From the NCBI RefSeq assembly GCF_014651695.1, contig NZ_BMXJ01000008.1, forward strand, positions 1 through 64,000: a stretch of 64,000 nucleotides of DNA, written 5' to 3'. This DNA is from Nocardiopsis terrae (GTDB taxonomy: Bacteria; Actinomycetota; Actinomycetes; Streptosporangiales; Streptosporangiaceae). This document shows, piece by piece, positions 25,646 to 34,441 of the stretch; the first letter of the stretch is position 1; every line of letters begins with the position of its first letter. The notes under the pieces are model-generated. The model was not told the origin of the DNA. It saw nothing but the letters and a program-made list of their open reading frames with translations, and searched no databases. A program made the position numbers and the translations under genes.

Positions 25646-26553
25646 CAGGGACCGACCAGGCAGAGACGGAGACGACGTTGGGTGCCGGCGGACATGAGCG
25701 GTCCTACCTGTCCGGGCTGATCGGCGCCGGAATCGGGCCCTCGCTCACCCCGCCCATGCACGAACGGGAGGCGGCACGGCTGGGGTGTCGCCTGGTCTAC
25801 CGGACCATCGACATCGACAAGCTGCGCCTTGCCCCGGACTCGGTGGGCGAGTTGGTGGAGTCGGCGCGCCGTCTGGGCTACGACGGGCTCAACATCACCC
25901 ATCCGTGCAAACAACTGGTACTCCCGGCTCTGGACGAGCTCTCCGCGGAGGCCGCTGCCCTGGGCGCGGTGAACACCGTGGTCTTCGGACCGCAGGGGGC
26001 CGTAGGCCACAACACCGACTGGTCGGGGTTCGCGGCCGCCCTGCGGCGCGGACTCCCCGACGCACGAAAGGACCGGGTGGTGCTGCTCGGAGCCGGAGGT
26101 GCGGGCGCGGCTGTGGCCTACGCCCTGCTGAGCTCCGGTACCCGGGAGTTGACGGTGGTGGACGTGTCCGCGGTCAGCGCGGCCGGACTGGTCGACCGGC
26201 TGTCGGAGGTGTTCCCCGAAGCGGTCCTGCGGCCGGGAGAGGACGGCGGCCCGGGTCGTCACCTGGCCGAAGCGGACGGGTTGGTCCACGCCACCCCGAC
26301 CGGGATGACCGACCACCCCGGTCTCCCCCTCGACCCGGAGCTGCTCGACCCGGAGCTGTGGGTCGCCGACGTGGTCTACCGGCCGATGCGGACCGCGCTG
26401 CTACGGGCCGCAGAAGCACGGGGCTGCGTGACCATGGGCGGTGGCGGGATGGCCGTCTACCAGGCCAGTGACGCCTTCGGGCTGATCACGGGGCTCACCC
26501 CGGACCCCGAGCACCTGTACGCCCACTTCCGGGAACTGGTCTCCGCGGAGTGA
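25639..26553 (+). CDS. Catabolic shikimate/quinate dehydrogenase
   Basis: A 304-residue AroE-fold enzyme that oxidises shikimate (or quinate) to the 3-dehydro compound. It has the substrate motif SLTPPMHE, catalytic K91 in NITHPCKQ, GHNTDWSGF with D127, and the nucleotide loop GAGGAGAAVA (151-160). The THPCKQ form and gene context are closer to catabolic QsuD-type enzymes than to biosynthetic AroE. GTG start with GGAGG upstream, overlapping the dehydratase stop by 7 bases. Last gene of the island, followed by a bidirectional terminator. Confidence 0.88.
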   Translation: MLTGTDQAETETTLGAGGHERSYLSGLIGAGIGPSLTPPMHEREAARLGCRLVYRTIDIDKLRLAPDSVGELVESARRLGYDGLNITHPCKQLVLPALDELSAEAAALGAVNTVVFGPQGAVGHNTDWSGFAAALRRGLPDARKDRVVLLGAGGAGAAVAYALLSSGTRELTVVDVSAVSAAGLVDRLSEVFPEAVLRPGEDGGPGRHLAEADGLVHATPTGMTDHPGLPLDPELLDPELWVADVVYRPMRTALLRAAEARGCVTMGGGGMAVYQASDAFGLITGLTPDPEHLYAHFRELVSAE

Positions 26554-26563
26554 GACGGGGGTG

Positions 26564-26598
26564 ACGGAGCGGGGGCCGGCGACCGGTCCCCGCTCCGT
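26564..26598. terminator. Bidirectional terminator between convergent genes
   Basis: ACGGAGCGGGGgCCGG and CCGGtCCCCGCTCCGT form a 16-bp stem with one mismatch and a 3-base loop, between the dehydrogenase and the convergent flavin reductase. Confidence 0.8.
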
Positions 26599-26612
26599 TC
26601 GGCGCGCCGCGG

Positions 26613-27110
26613 TCAGCCGAGCCCGTGGTAGCGCCCGCCCCAGCGCGCCATCGCGCGGCCGGGCCGGTCGGCCCCCACCTCGGGCAACCCCACCACGTCG
26701 GCGAAGAACACCGTGTGGTCGCCGACCTCCACCTTCTGGCGCACCGAACACTCCAGCGCGGCCAGCGCACCGTCGAGGACGATCGCTCCGGTGTGCTCCC
26801 CCCGGTGGTGCGGCTGGCCGGACACCAGGAGTCGCGCGCTCGGCCGCCCCTCGGCGGAGAACCGCCCCGCCAGGGCGCGCTGGTCGTCGGCGAGCACGCT
26901 CACCGCGAACGCGCCCACCCACTCGACGACCTCGGCGACGTAGCCCTGGCTGTCCGCGCTCAGCATCACGACCGGAGGATTCGCGGACACCGAGACGAAG
27001 GCGCTCACCGTCGCCCCGATGTCGTCGCGGCCGTCCGCGATGGTCACCACGCTCACCCCGGTCGGCAACAGCGCCATGGCCTCCAGGTAGGCGCCGCTCG
27101 CGACACTCAA
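26613..27110 (-). CDS. Flavin reductase-like FMN-binding protein
   Basis: A 165-residue protein of the HpaC/flavin-reductase-like split-barrel family, with LLPTGVSVVTI near the N-terminus and TVSAFVSVSANPPVVMLS forming the FMN-binding core. Such enzymes supply reduced flavin to monooxygenases. The only start with a good ribosome site is TTG at 27110, 5 bases after GGGAG and overlapping the SppA stop as TTGA, so the two genes are translationally coupled. No partner monooxygenase is adjacent, so the electron acceptor is unknown. Confidence 0.85.
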   Translation of the reverse strand: MSVASGAYLEAMALLPTGVSVVTIADGRDDIGATVSAFVSVSANPPVVMLSADSQGYVAEVVEWVGAFAVSVLADDQRALAGRFSAEGRPSARLLVSGQPHHRGEHTGAIVLDGALAALECSVRQKVEVGDHTVFFADVVGLPEVGADRPGRAMARWGGRYHGLG

Positions 27111-28834
27111 CGGATCTCCCACGTCCCCGGGATGCTCAGCGGACCGGCGGCGGGCAGGCCCAGCCGGGCGGCCAGGTGCTCCAACGGTCCCCATGCGCTC
27201 AGGACGGTCTGCGGCTCTGCGGAGGCCAGGTCCTCGCTGGACTCGTGCTGGCGGAGCCGGTCCAGCGGGTTCGGGCGCGGGAACACCCGCACCGGCAGCG
27301 CCCCGGCGCCCACCTTGTCCCGGGCCAGCCGGACGGCCGTCTCGACCCCGCCCAGTTCGTCGACCAGGCCGCGCTCCCGGGCGTCCGCCCCGGTCCAGAC
27401 CCGCCCCCTGGCGACCTCGTGGATCTCGTCCCAGGTCCGTCCCCGGGCCGCGGCCACCTTGCCCACGAAGTCGTCGTAGATGGTGTCCAGGAGCTTGTTG
27501 AGCCGCTCCCACTCGGACTCGCTGAAGCCCTCGTCGGTGTCGAACATGCCCGCGTGCGCGCCCTGGCTCACCGAGTCCGAGGTGATCCCGTACCGCTCCT
27601 TGAGCGCGCCCAGGACCGGCTTGCCGGTGAGCACACCGATGGAGCCGGTGATGGTGCCGGGCTGGGCCACGATCGCGTCCGAGCCCAGGGCGACGTAGTA
27701 GCCGCCCGACGCGGCCAGGCCGCCCATCGTCGTGATGACCGGCTTGCCCGCCTCGCGGGTCAGCTGGCTCTCGCGCCGGATCAGGTCCGAGGCGATGGCC
27801 GAGCCGCCGCCGCTGTCCACCCGGAACACCACGGCCCTGACCCGGGGGTCCTTCCGGGCCGCGCGGAACGCGGCGCAGACGGTGTCCGAACCCATCACGG
27901 GGCCGCCGCCCAGCGGGGACCGGCGGCTCTTGCCCAGGTTGATGCCGCCGCTGGCGGAGACCAGGGCGATGTGGTCGCCCCCGCCCGCCAACCTCGGCCC
28001 GGACTGCTGTGTGTGCTTGCGGTGGTAGCGGGTGACGAACTGGAGCGCGGGCTCGGGGGAGCCCTCCCCCTTTTCGCGCACCTCCCGGTCGAGTTCGGCG
28101 TAGACCTCGTCCCGGTAGGCGAGCCGGTCGACCAGCCCGGCCTCCAGGGCTTCCCCGGCCAGGGTGGGGGCGGTGTCGACGAGTTCGCGGACCCGCTCCC
28201 GGGCGAGCCCGCGGGTCTCGGCGACCGCCTCCACGATCTGGTCGTTCAGGGACTCCACGATCCGGCCCATGGCCTCCCGGTGGGGGTCGGTGTAGCCGGT
28301 CTGGGTGTACGGGTTGATCGCGTTCTTGTACTCGTGGCGGGCCCCGACCTCGAACTTCACGTCGAGCTTGTCCAGGGCGCCCTTGAAGAAGGTGGAGCGC
28401 GACCTGAGGCCGCTCAGCGCCACCAGCCCGGTGGGGGACAGGGCCACGCGGGAGAAGGCGGTGGCCAGGTAGTAGGGCAGGTTTCCGTCCCCGGCCTCGC
28501 CGAAGGTGTCCGCCCAGGCCACCGCGGGCTTGCCGGCGGCCCGGAAGTCCGCGACCGTGTCGCGCAGCTCCTGCACCTGGGCCAGGCTCAGGGAACGGGA
28601 GTCCACCCGCACGAGGAGGGCGCTCACCCCCGGGTCGCGGGCCCCTCTGCGGATGCCCTCCAGCACGTCGAGGTAGTGCTGCTTGCGTCGGTTCATGAGC
28701 TGGCTGAGGGGATCGCCCGGCGACTCGTCGGCGACCCCCTCCGTCAGGTCCAGCTCCAGTACCAACGGTCCGCGGGAACGGGGGCCGAAACGGTTGAGGG
28801 ACAAGGGCTCAGTGATCTTCGCGAGGTCCACCAT
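27107..28834 (-). CDS. sppA: Signal peptide peptidase SppA (protease S49), long form
   Basis: A 575-residue two-repeat S49 protease like the long SppA that clears cleaved signal peptides. The N-terminal repeat provides the general-base lysine (HEYKNAINPYT) and the C-terminal repeat the nucleophile S376 in GLAASGGYYVA. I see no strong N-terminal membrane helix, so the protein may be cytoplasmic or peripheral. The ATG at 28834 has only a weak site (GGGTCC). A flavin reductase gene overlaps its stop. Confidence 0.9.
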   Translation of the reverse strand: MVDLAKITEPLSLNRFGPRSRGPLVLELDLTEGVADESPGDPLSQLMNRRKQHYLDVLEGIRRGARDPGVSALLVRVDSRSLSLAQVQELRDTVADFRAAGKPAVAWADTFGEAGDGNLPYYLATAFSRVALSPTGLVALSGLRSRSTFFKGALDKLDVKFEVGARHEYKNAINPYTQTGYTDPHREAMGRIVESLNDQIVEAVAETRGLARERVRELVDTAPTLAGEALEAGLVDRLAYRDEVYAELDREVREKGEGSPEPALQFVTRYHRKHTQQSGPRLAGGGDHIALVSASGGINLGKSRRSPLGGGPVMGSDTVCAAFRAARKDPRVRAVVFRVDSGGGSAIASDLIRRESQLTREAGKPVITTMGGLAASGGYYVALGSDAIVAQPGTITGSIGVLTGKPVLGALKERYGITSDSVSQGAHAGMFDTDEGFSESEWERLNKLLDTIYDDFVGKVAAARGRTWDEIHEVARGRVWTGADARERGLVDELGGVETAVRLARDKVGAGALPVRVFPRPNPLDRLRQHESSEDLASAEPQTVLSAWGPLEHLAARLGLPAAGPLSIPGTWEIR

Positions 28835-28954
28835 GGACCCAGGGTAGTGCGGCTCCTTCCCCGGTGCGGCGGGTGCGCCGGGGGCGCTATGGTCGACTGT
28901 GCTCCGACCTGTCATACGCGTGGTCGGGCATCGTAGAGAAGGGCGGGACGTTCG

Positions 28955-29635
28955 ATGGCGGGCACGACGGACGAGGTGCGGCACCGTGCGGGGGGCGGCC
29001 GGGTCGCCGCGGTCGCGGCGGCGGCCCTGTTGGCGCTGAGCGCCTGCTCCGCCGAATCGGCCGAGGAGATCGAGCTGGAACGCGGCGAGAGCGGAATGAT
29101 GCCCTCGATCGACCCTCCCGGGCCGGAGGGCTTCGACAGTGCGGAGGTCGCGGGGGTGAAGGTCGACGTCCCCGAGGGCTGGGAGGTCCAGAACGAGGAC
29201 GGCCAGCTGTGCATGACCCCACCCGGCCAGAGCGCCTGCGCCTACGGTTCGGTCCGACTGGTCCCCCACCAGGCGGAGAAGCACCCGCGGAACTGGCCCA
29301 AGAAGGATGACGCCTTCTACGCCGACGACGGCTGGGCGGACAACACCGACAGCTGCCGCAGCCTCAACACCGCCGCCTCGGGCAGCATCGGGGTCGACAG
29401 CGCCGCCCTGACCACGGACCGGGGCGCCGTCTTCGAGCACGCGGACGGCCTCAAGTCCCACCACTCGGTGTGGAGCGTCACCTGCGACAACGAGGACACC
29501 TTCGAGGTGCGCATGTGGTTCCTCCCGCAGAGCGACGTGCTGCTCTACGTCTGGTCCGCCGACGCTCAGTACAGTGCCCTCTACGACGAGATCGCGGCGT
29601 CGATGGACACCACCGCCTACCGCGCCGACTCCTGA
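28955..29635 (+). CDS. Hypothetical secreted lipoprotein
   Basis: A 226-residue protein with an Arg-containing N-terminus, a hydrophobic segment and a lipobox (ALSACSAE, Cys31), followed by an acidic linker. The mature domain has four cysteines (SLC? region CMTPPGQSAC, DSC, VTC) that could form two disulfides. I do not recognise a family. It is divergent from sppA, with about 120 bases between them. Membrane-anchored and extracytoplasmic by inference only. Confidence 0.7.
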   Translation: MAGTTDEVRHRAGGGRVAAVAAAALLALSACSAESAEEIELERGESGMMPSIDPPGPEGFDSAEVAGVKVDVPEGWEVQNEDGQLCMTPPGQSACAYGSVRLVPHQAEKHPRNWPKKDDAFYADDGWADNTDSCRSLNTAASGSIGVDSAALTTDRGAVFEHADGLKSHHSVWSVTCDNEDTFEVRMWFLPQSDVLLYVWSADAQYSALYDEIAASMDTTAYRADS

Positions 29636-29911
29636 GACCCGTCCGCCCTGCGCCTCCGCCGTCGCTTCGGCGCGCGTTCGGCGCCTCCGCGGGGTTCTCA
29701 CCCGTCGCCCCCGCCCGACGCTCGTTCCCGGCGTTCCCTGCCAGCGGCTCGACCCCTCCCGCGCCGTGTGCGCCGCGCCCCGGACCCCCGGCGCCCGAAC
29801 GGGAACTCCCGCCCGGCCGAATCCCCGACGGATTACCCGAACCGAGTGTCCCCACGGTGCTGTTAGGCCATAGGCTCGTAACCGGTCAAGCAGTCAACGG
29901 AACTTGATGGG
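29636..29911. other. Intergenic region before the M16 peptidases
   Basis: No gene. GC-rich with long Pro/Arg-coding shadows. A possible -10 (TAGGCT, about 29871) for the peptidase operon lies near the right end. Confidence 0.5.
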
Positions 29912-31273
29912 GTGCATGCGCTGGTGACCACCATGGGAACGGCGGGACGGGTCGATCAGTACACACTGGACAACGGACTGCGTCTGGTGACGGCTCCGGC
30001 CTCCACCGGCCAGGTCGCCTCGGTCAACCTCTGGTACGGGGTCGGTTCCCGCCACGAGGTGCCCGGTCGCACCGGGTTCGCGCACCTGTTCGAGCATCTG
30101 ATGTTCCAGGGCAGCGGCAACGTCACCAAGGGCGAGCACTTCGACGTGGTCGAGCGGCTGGGCGGCGACATCAACGCCTCCACCTCCACCGACCGGACCA
30201 ACTACTTCGAGACGGTCCCCACGCACGCCCTGGACACCATCCTGTGGCTGGAGGCGGACCGCCTGGCCACCCTGCGCGAGGGCATGACCCAGGAGGTCCT
30301 GGACAACCAGCGCGACGTCGTCAAGAACGAGCGCCGCCAGCGTTACGACAACCAGCCCTACGGCACGGCCCTGGAGCGCATCCTGCGTCTGGCCTACCCC
30401 GAGGGCCACCCCTACCACCACCCCACGATCGGCTCCATGGCCGACCTGGACGCCGCCGACCTGGACTACGTCAAGTCCTTCCACAAGGCGCACTACGGCC
30501 CGGACAACTGCGTCCTGACCGTCGTCAGCGACCTGGAGTCCGAGGACGTCCTCGCCCGGGTGGAGAAGTACTTCGGCGGCATCCCCGCCCGGGACCTCGT
30601 TCCCGAGACCCCCGACCCCGCGCTGCACGCCGCGCTGGGCGGCCCGGTGCGCGACTCCGTCACCGAGACGGTTCCGGCGGCCGGGGTGTTCATCGGCTTC
30701 CGCGTCCCCGCCTACGGCGAGCGCGGGCACGACGTCGCCCAGCTGGCCGCCGCGGTCCTCGGCCAGGGTCAGGGCAGCCGCCTGTACCGCTCGCTGGTCG
30801 TGGACCGGCCCATCGCCGCCGACGACGGCGGCGGCTCCGCCGACCTCCTGCCGTTCCGCTACACCGACAGCCTGCTGCTGGTGAACATGCTCGCCCGCGA
30901 GGGCGTGGACGGGGACCTCCTGGAACAGGCCATCCGCGAGGAGGTCGCCAAACTCGCGGAGGGGGTCGCCGACGCCGAACTCGACCGGGCCCGCGCGGTT
31001 CTGGAGCGCGAGCACCTGCACTCCATCGCCAGCCCCTCCGGGCTGGCCGACGCCATCGGCAACTGCACCCAGCTGCTCGGCGACCCCGAGCTCGCCTACA
31101 CCTGGCCGCGGCGCTGGGCGGACGTCACCTCCGAGGAGGTCCGGGCCGCGGCCGAGCGCCTGCTCGTCGACGACAACATGCTCGTCGTCCGCTTCGACCC
31201 CGAGCCCGAGACCGCCGCCGAGACGCTCAGCGCGCAGGCCGGGGCCGACGCCTCGGCCGACGCGCCGGCGTAA
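29912..31273 (+). CDS. M16 family zinc peptidase, catalytic subunit
   Basis: A 453-residue pitrilysin/MPP-beta-like protease. The inverse zinc motif HLFEH (H-x-x-E-H) occurs near residue 65 with the distal Glu about 75 residues later, so this partner is catalytic. The second half is the usual structurally related inactive repeat. Start choice is uncertain among GTG 29912, GTG 29924 and ATG 29933. A second M16 protein without the zinc motif follows after 40 bases, giving the alpha/beta pair known from processing peptidases and actinobacterial homologues. Confidence 0.9.
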   Translation: MHALVTTMGTAGRVDQYTLDNGLRLVTAPASTGQVASVNLWYGVGSRHEVPGRTGFAHLFEHLMFQGSGNVTKGEHFDVVERLGGDINASTSTDRTNYFETVPTHALDTILWLEADRLATLREGMTQEVLDNQRDVVKNERRQRYDNQPYGTALERILRLAYPEGHPYHHPTIGSMADLDAADLDYVKSFHKAHYGPDNCVLTVVSDLESEDVLARVEKYFGGIPARDLVPETPDPALHAALGGPVRDSVTETVPAAGVFIGFRVPAYGERGHDVAQLAAAVLGQGQGSRLYRSLVVDRPIAADDGGGSADLLPFRYTDSLLLVNMLAREGVDGDLLEQAIREEVAKLAEGVADAELDRARAVLEREHLHSIASPSGLADAIGNCTQLLGDPELAYTWPRRWADVTSEEVRAAAERLLVDDNMLVVRFDPEPETAAETLSAQAGADASADAPA

Positions 31274-31313
31274 CCGCTCCGTTCCCGTCAAGCCGCAGAA
31301 AGAGCCGCAGAGC

Positions 31314-32660
31314 ATGCAGCAGACCCGCCCGGACCTCGGCGCCCCCGCCTCCTACACCTTTCCCAAGCCCCAGCGGATCAGCGTCGGCGGCGGCACGGTC
31401 GTCGCCATCGACGTCCCCGGCCAGCAGCTGGCCTCGCTCCGCCTCGTGCACCCCTTCGGCGGTGCCGTCGAGCCCCTCGAAGCCATGGGCGTCAGCGCCC
31501 TCACCAGTGAGGTCCTCGAGGACGGTCCCGACGGCCAGAGCTCGCTGGCCCCGGCGCTGGAGCGCCACGGCGCGGAGTGGATCTCACGCGTCAGCTGGGA
31601 CGGTTTCATCACCGGCCTGGACGCGCCCACGAACCGCCTCGGAGAGGCCGTCCACCTGTTCGCTGACGCCGTGCGCCGGCCGGCCCTGAAGGCCGACGAC
31701 ATCGTGCGCCGCCGCGACCAGCTCCTGGAGCGCTTCTGGTTGGACGCCTCCTCGGCCTCCACCCTGGCCATGCGCAGCCTGGGCGGTCAGCTGTTCACCG
31801 GCCGCTACGCCACCCCCCTGGCCGGGGGGCCCGTCAAACTGGCCGACATCACCCCCGAGACGGTCGCCCGCTTCCACGCCGACTCGATCGCCTCGGTCGC
31901 CGGAACCCTCGTGGTCGTCGGTGACCTGGCCGGCGTCGACCTGGAGGAGCTGGGCAGGACCGTCTTCGGCGACGCCGCGCCCGCGCCGGAGCGTGCGACC
32001 ACCGAGCCCGCGCCGCCGCCCGGTGAACTGCCCCGCGTGCTCATCGTGGACCGCCCCGGGTCGGTTCAGTCGGCCCTGGTCATCGCGCACCGCGCACCCT
32101 CGCGTTCGCAGGTGGACCTGCCGCGCGCCGAGGGCATCAGCGAGGTCCTCGGCGGGATGTTCACCTCCCGCCTCAACATGGAGCTGCGCGAGCGTCTGGG
32201 CTACACCTACGGTGCCGGGAGCCGTTTCGACCTGCGCCGTGACAGCGGGGTGTTCTTCATGTCCACCCAGGTCGAGGCCGGCACCACGGCCCACTCGGTC
32301 ACCTCCTCCCTGGAGCAGGTGAACAAGCTGCGTGCCGGGGGCGTCACCGAGGACGAACTGTCCACGGTCCGCGAGTCCAACACCGTGGGTCTGCCGGTCA
32401 GCTACTCGACCGCTCGGAGCATGGCCGGGGCGCTCGTCGACATGGTGGTGCACGACCTGCCCGACGACCACGTGGACCGCACCCGTGCCGGGTACGAGAA
32501 GCTCACGGCCGAGGACATGAACAGCGCCGCCGTTGAGTACCTTCGACCGGAGGAAGCCGTCGTGGTCGTGGTCGGTGACGCCCGGAGCCTGCGCGGTCCG
32601 CTCACCGAGACCGGGGTGGGCCCGGTCGAGGTGCGGTCTCCGGAGTCCCTCTGGAGCTGA
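31314..32660 (+). CDS. M16 family peptidase-like protein, non-catalytic partner
   Basis: A 448-residue M16 homologue in which the H-x-x-E-H zinc site is absent (the equivalent region reads SALTSEVLEDGP). The C-terminal half keeps the conserved RLNMELRERLGYTYGAGS segment. In heterodimeric M16 proteases such a subunit clamps the substrate for its catalytic partner, here the gene immediately upstream. A hairpin terminator follows within 8 bases of the stop. Confidence 0.9.
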   Translation: MQQTRPDLGAPASYTFPKPQRISVGGGTVVAIDVPGQQLASLRLVHPFGGAVEPLEAMGVSALTSEVLEDGPDGQSSLAPALERHGAEWISRVSWDGFITGLDAPTNRLGEAVHLFADAVRRPALKADDIVRRRDQLLERFWLDASSASTLAMRSLGGQLFTGRYATPLAGGPVKLADITPETVARFHADSIASVAGTLVVVGDLAGVDLEELGRTVFGDAAPAPERATTEPAPPPGELPRVLIVDRPGSVQSALVIAHRAPSRSQVDLPRAEGISEVLGGMFTSRLNMELRERLGYTYGAGSRFDLRRDSGVFFMSTQVEAGTTAHSVTSSLEQVNKLRAGGVTEDELSTVRESNTVGLPVSYSTARSMAGALVDMVVHDLPDDHVDRTRAGYEKLTAEDMNSAAVEYLRPEEAVVVVVGDARSLRGPLTETGVGPVEVRSPESLWS

Positions 32661-32667
32661 TGTCCAG

Positions 32668-32705
32668 GGGTTTCGTGCACGCGCCGACGCACGTGCACGA
32701 AACCC
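32668..32705 (+). terminator. Hairpin terminator of the M16 pair
   Basis: GGGTTTCGTGCACG and CGTGCACGAAACCC form a perfect 14-bp stem with a 10-base loop, starting 8 bases after the stop of the second M16 gene. Confidence 0.85.
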
Positions 32706-32896
32706 GGCCCAGGTCAAGAATTGGCAAGGGAGACCCTCGTCATGGCATGTGTGGCCTTTCCTCGGACATAACGAAACCGAACCTATGTGTCAGCCATCCG
32801 GCAACCAGTGACTCGGCCTCCGCGCCGTGCTGGTATAACGAGTGATCCGTGCACCTACGTGGTGACAGCGACCGCAATGCTCCGCAGGAGGCCACC

Positions 32897-32923
32897 ATGG
32901 CCGGTGAATGGACCCGTGGATAA
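32897..32923 (+). CDS. Eight-codon mini-ORF (MAGEWTRG) upstream of the kinase
   Basis: The best Shine-Dalgarno in this region, AGGAGG at 32886-32891, is spaced 5 bases from an ATG that opens only MAGEWTRG before TAA at 32921-32923. The kinase GTG at 32926 follows 2 bases later in another frame, with no site of its own. This looks like a leader peptide that couples or tunes kinase translation. It could instead mark an unconventional kinase start. Confidence 0.45.
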   Translation: MAGEWTRG

Positions 32924-32925
32924 CC

Positions 32926-34167
32926 GTGTCCTCCCTAGACAACCCTCACACGCAGCGGCCACAGACGTCGCTCGACCCCGCGCGCCCAGAGACCTCCGTG
33001 GCTGAGTCGGAGGCCGATGGCCGACTGCTGAAGGGTCGCTATCAGCTCACCTCCGAGATCGCCCGCGGCGGTGTCGGAACGGTCTGGCGCGCCACCGACC
33101 TGGTCATCAAACGTGAGGTCGCGGTCAAGGAGCTCCGGCTGCCCTCGGAGCTGAGCCGTTCCGAACGCGAGTCGCTCGTCCAGCGCACCACCCGTGAGGC
33201 ACGTGTCGCCGGACGACTCACCCACCCCAGCCTCGTCACCGTCCTGGACGTCGTCGACGAGGACGAGCGGCCGTGGATCGTCATGGAGTTGCTGGAAGCC
33301 TCCACCCTGGAGGAGATCATCCAGGTGGGCGGCCCGCTGCCCTACCAGCGGGTGGCCGAGATCGGGCTCCAGCTGATCGACGCGCTCAAGGTCGCGCACG
33401 GTGAGGGCATCGTCCACCGCGACGTCAAGCCGGACAACGTGATGATCAGCGAGGACGGACGGGTGGTGCTGACCGACTTCGGACTGGCCGCCTGGAACGG
33501 TGAGTCCGCCCTGAGCGCGTCCGGCCGCATCATCGGTTCGCCCGCCTACATTCCGCCGGAGCGGGCCAAGGCCGGCCCGGTCGGTCCGGAGTCCGACCTG
33601 TGGTCGCTGGGCGCCACCCTGTACGCGGCGGTCGAGGGCTACCCGCCCTACGACCGCAAGGGCTACATCAAGATCCTGCGCCAGGAACAGCTGGACGAGC
33701 CGAAGGAGGCCGCGAACGCGGGCCCGCTCGCCCCGGTGCTGGCCGGGATGCTCAGGGTCGAGCCCGGCGAACGGCTCACCGCGGAGAACGCCGCCAAGAT
33801 GCTGAGGATCGCGGCCCTGGCCCCCTGGTCCCCGAAGCGCGACGGGAACACCTCCGAGGAGGGGGCCGCCGCCGGGGGCGAGGACACGGAGGCCGGGGAC
33901 GACAGCGATCACGAGGAGCCGGAAACGGCGAGGGAGCACTTCCGCGCCGGCGCCCACGTGCTGGCCGAGTCCATCAGTGACCGGCTGCGGCACAGCCCGG
34001 AGGCGATGAACTCGATCATGCTGTCCATCCGCGAGTCCACGGAGACGCTGGGCCTGACCAAGTCGGGAAAGCACTCGGAGCGGAGCCACCTCACGGTGGC
34101 GGCCGGTGTCGGCCTGGGTGTGGTCGCCCTGCTGGCGCTGGTCGTGTGGGCCCTGTTCGGCCTGTAG
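32926..34167 (+). CDS. Membrane-anchored Ser/Thr protein kinase (no sensor domain)
   Basis: A 413-residue Hanks-type kinase. It has the Gly-loop ARGGVGTVW, ATP-binding K68 (VAVKE), catalytic loop HRDVKPDN with D166, DFGLA, and APE-equivalent PPE. A linker of about 100 acidic residues leads to a single C-terminal membrane helix (AAGVGLGVVALLALVVWALFGL) and nothing beyond it, so there is no extracellular PASTA or other sensor. The GTG at 32926 lies just after the mini-ORF stop; an ATG at 32908 in the same frame is an alternative start. Confidence 0.88.
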   Translation: MSSLDNPHTQRPQTSLDPARPETSVAESEADGRLLKGRYQLTSEIARGGVGTVWRATDLVIKREVAVKELRLPSELSRSERESLVQRTTREARVAGRLTHPSLVTVLDVVDEDERPWIVMELLEASTLEEIIQVGGPLPYQRVAEIGLQLIDALKVAHGEGIVHRDVKPDNVMISEDGRVVLTDFGLAAWNGESALSASGRIIGSPAYIPPERAKAGPVGPESDLWSLGATLYAAVEGYPPYDRKGYIKILRQEQLDEPKEAANAGPLAPVLAGMLRVEPGERLTAENAAKMLRIAALAPWSPKRDGNTSEEGAAAGGEDTEAGDDSDHEEPETAREHFRAGAHVLAESISDRLRHSPEAMNSIMLSIRESTETLGLTKSGKHSERSHLTVAAGVGLGVVALLALVVWALFGL

Positions 34168-34288
34168 CCCACAGGTCGGCCCGCCGGGCCGCCGGTCCAT
34201 GGGCGAGGTCGGGCCCCGCCCTGCCGATCGCGTGGGTCGGCGTTTCGGACGGGGCCTCGGTCCGAGGACGCTCCCGGAGGTTCGTGAG

Positions 34289-34363
34289 TGGGGCCGGCGG
34301 GATTCGAACCCGCACTGTACAGCACCTAAAGCTGCCGTCTCCTGCCAGTTGGACTACGGCCCC
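34289..34363 (-). tRNA. tRNA with UAG anticodon (Leu-type loop) but short variable arm
   Basis: Read on the minus strand: acceptor GGGGCCG/CGGCCCC, a 3-bp D stem GTC/GAC with a 12-base loop, anticodon stem GCAGC/GCTGT with loop TTTAGGT (anticodon UAG, codon CUA), a 5-base variable region, T arm GCGGG-TTCGAAT-CCCGC and discriminator A; CCA is not encoded. The loop is identical to that of bacterial tRNA-Leu(UAG), and the 3-bp D stem is also class II-like. The long variable arm expected of tRNA-Leu is absent. It lies alone between the kinase and the peroxiredoxin gene. Confidence 0.8.
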
Positions 34364-34396
34364 GACGGGGCCACTCTACCGGGATCGGAGAGGGGA

Positions 34397-34432
34397 CCGG
34401 TCGTCCGGCCCCGTGGTCGGGCGGACGACCGG
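34397..34432 (-). terminator. Hairpin terminator of the peroxiredoxin gene
   Basis: CCGGTCGTCCG and CGGACGACCGG make a perfect 11-bp stem immediately beyond the peroxiredoxin stop on the minus strand, also insulating the tRNA. Confidence 0.75.
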
Positions 34433-34441
34433 CGGTCCGGG

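Noticed and set aside
26561-28936. Very long plus-strand frame opposite flavin reductase and SppA
   Set aside because: Arg/Pro/Ala-rich shadow; SppA and flavin reductase motifs on the other strand are decisive.
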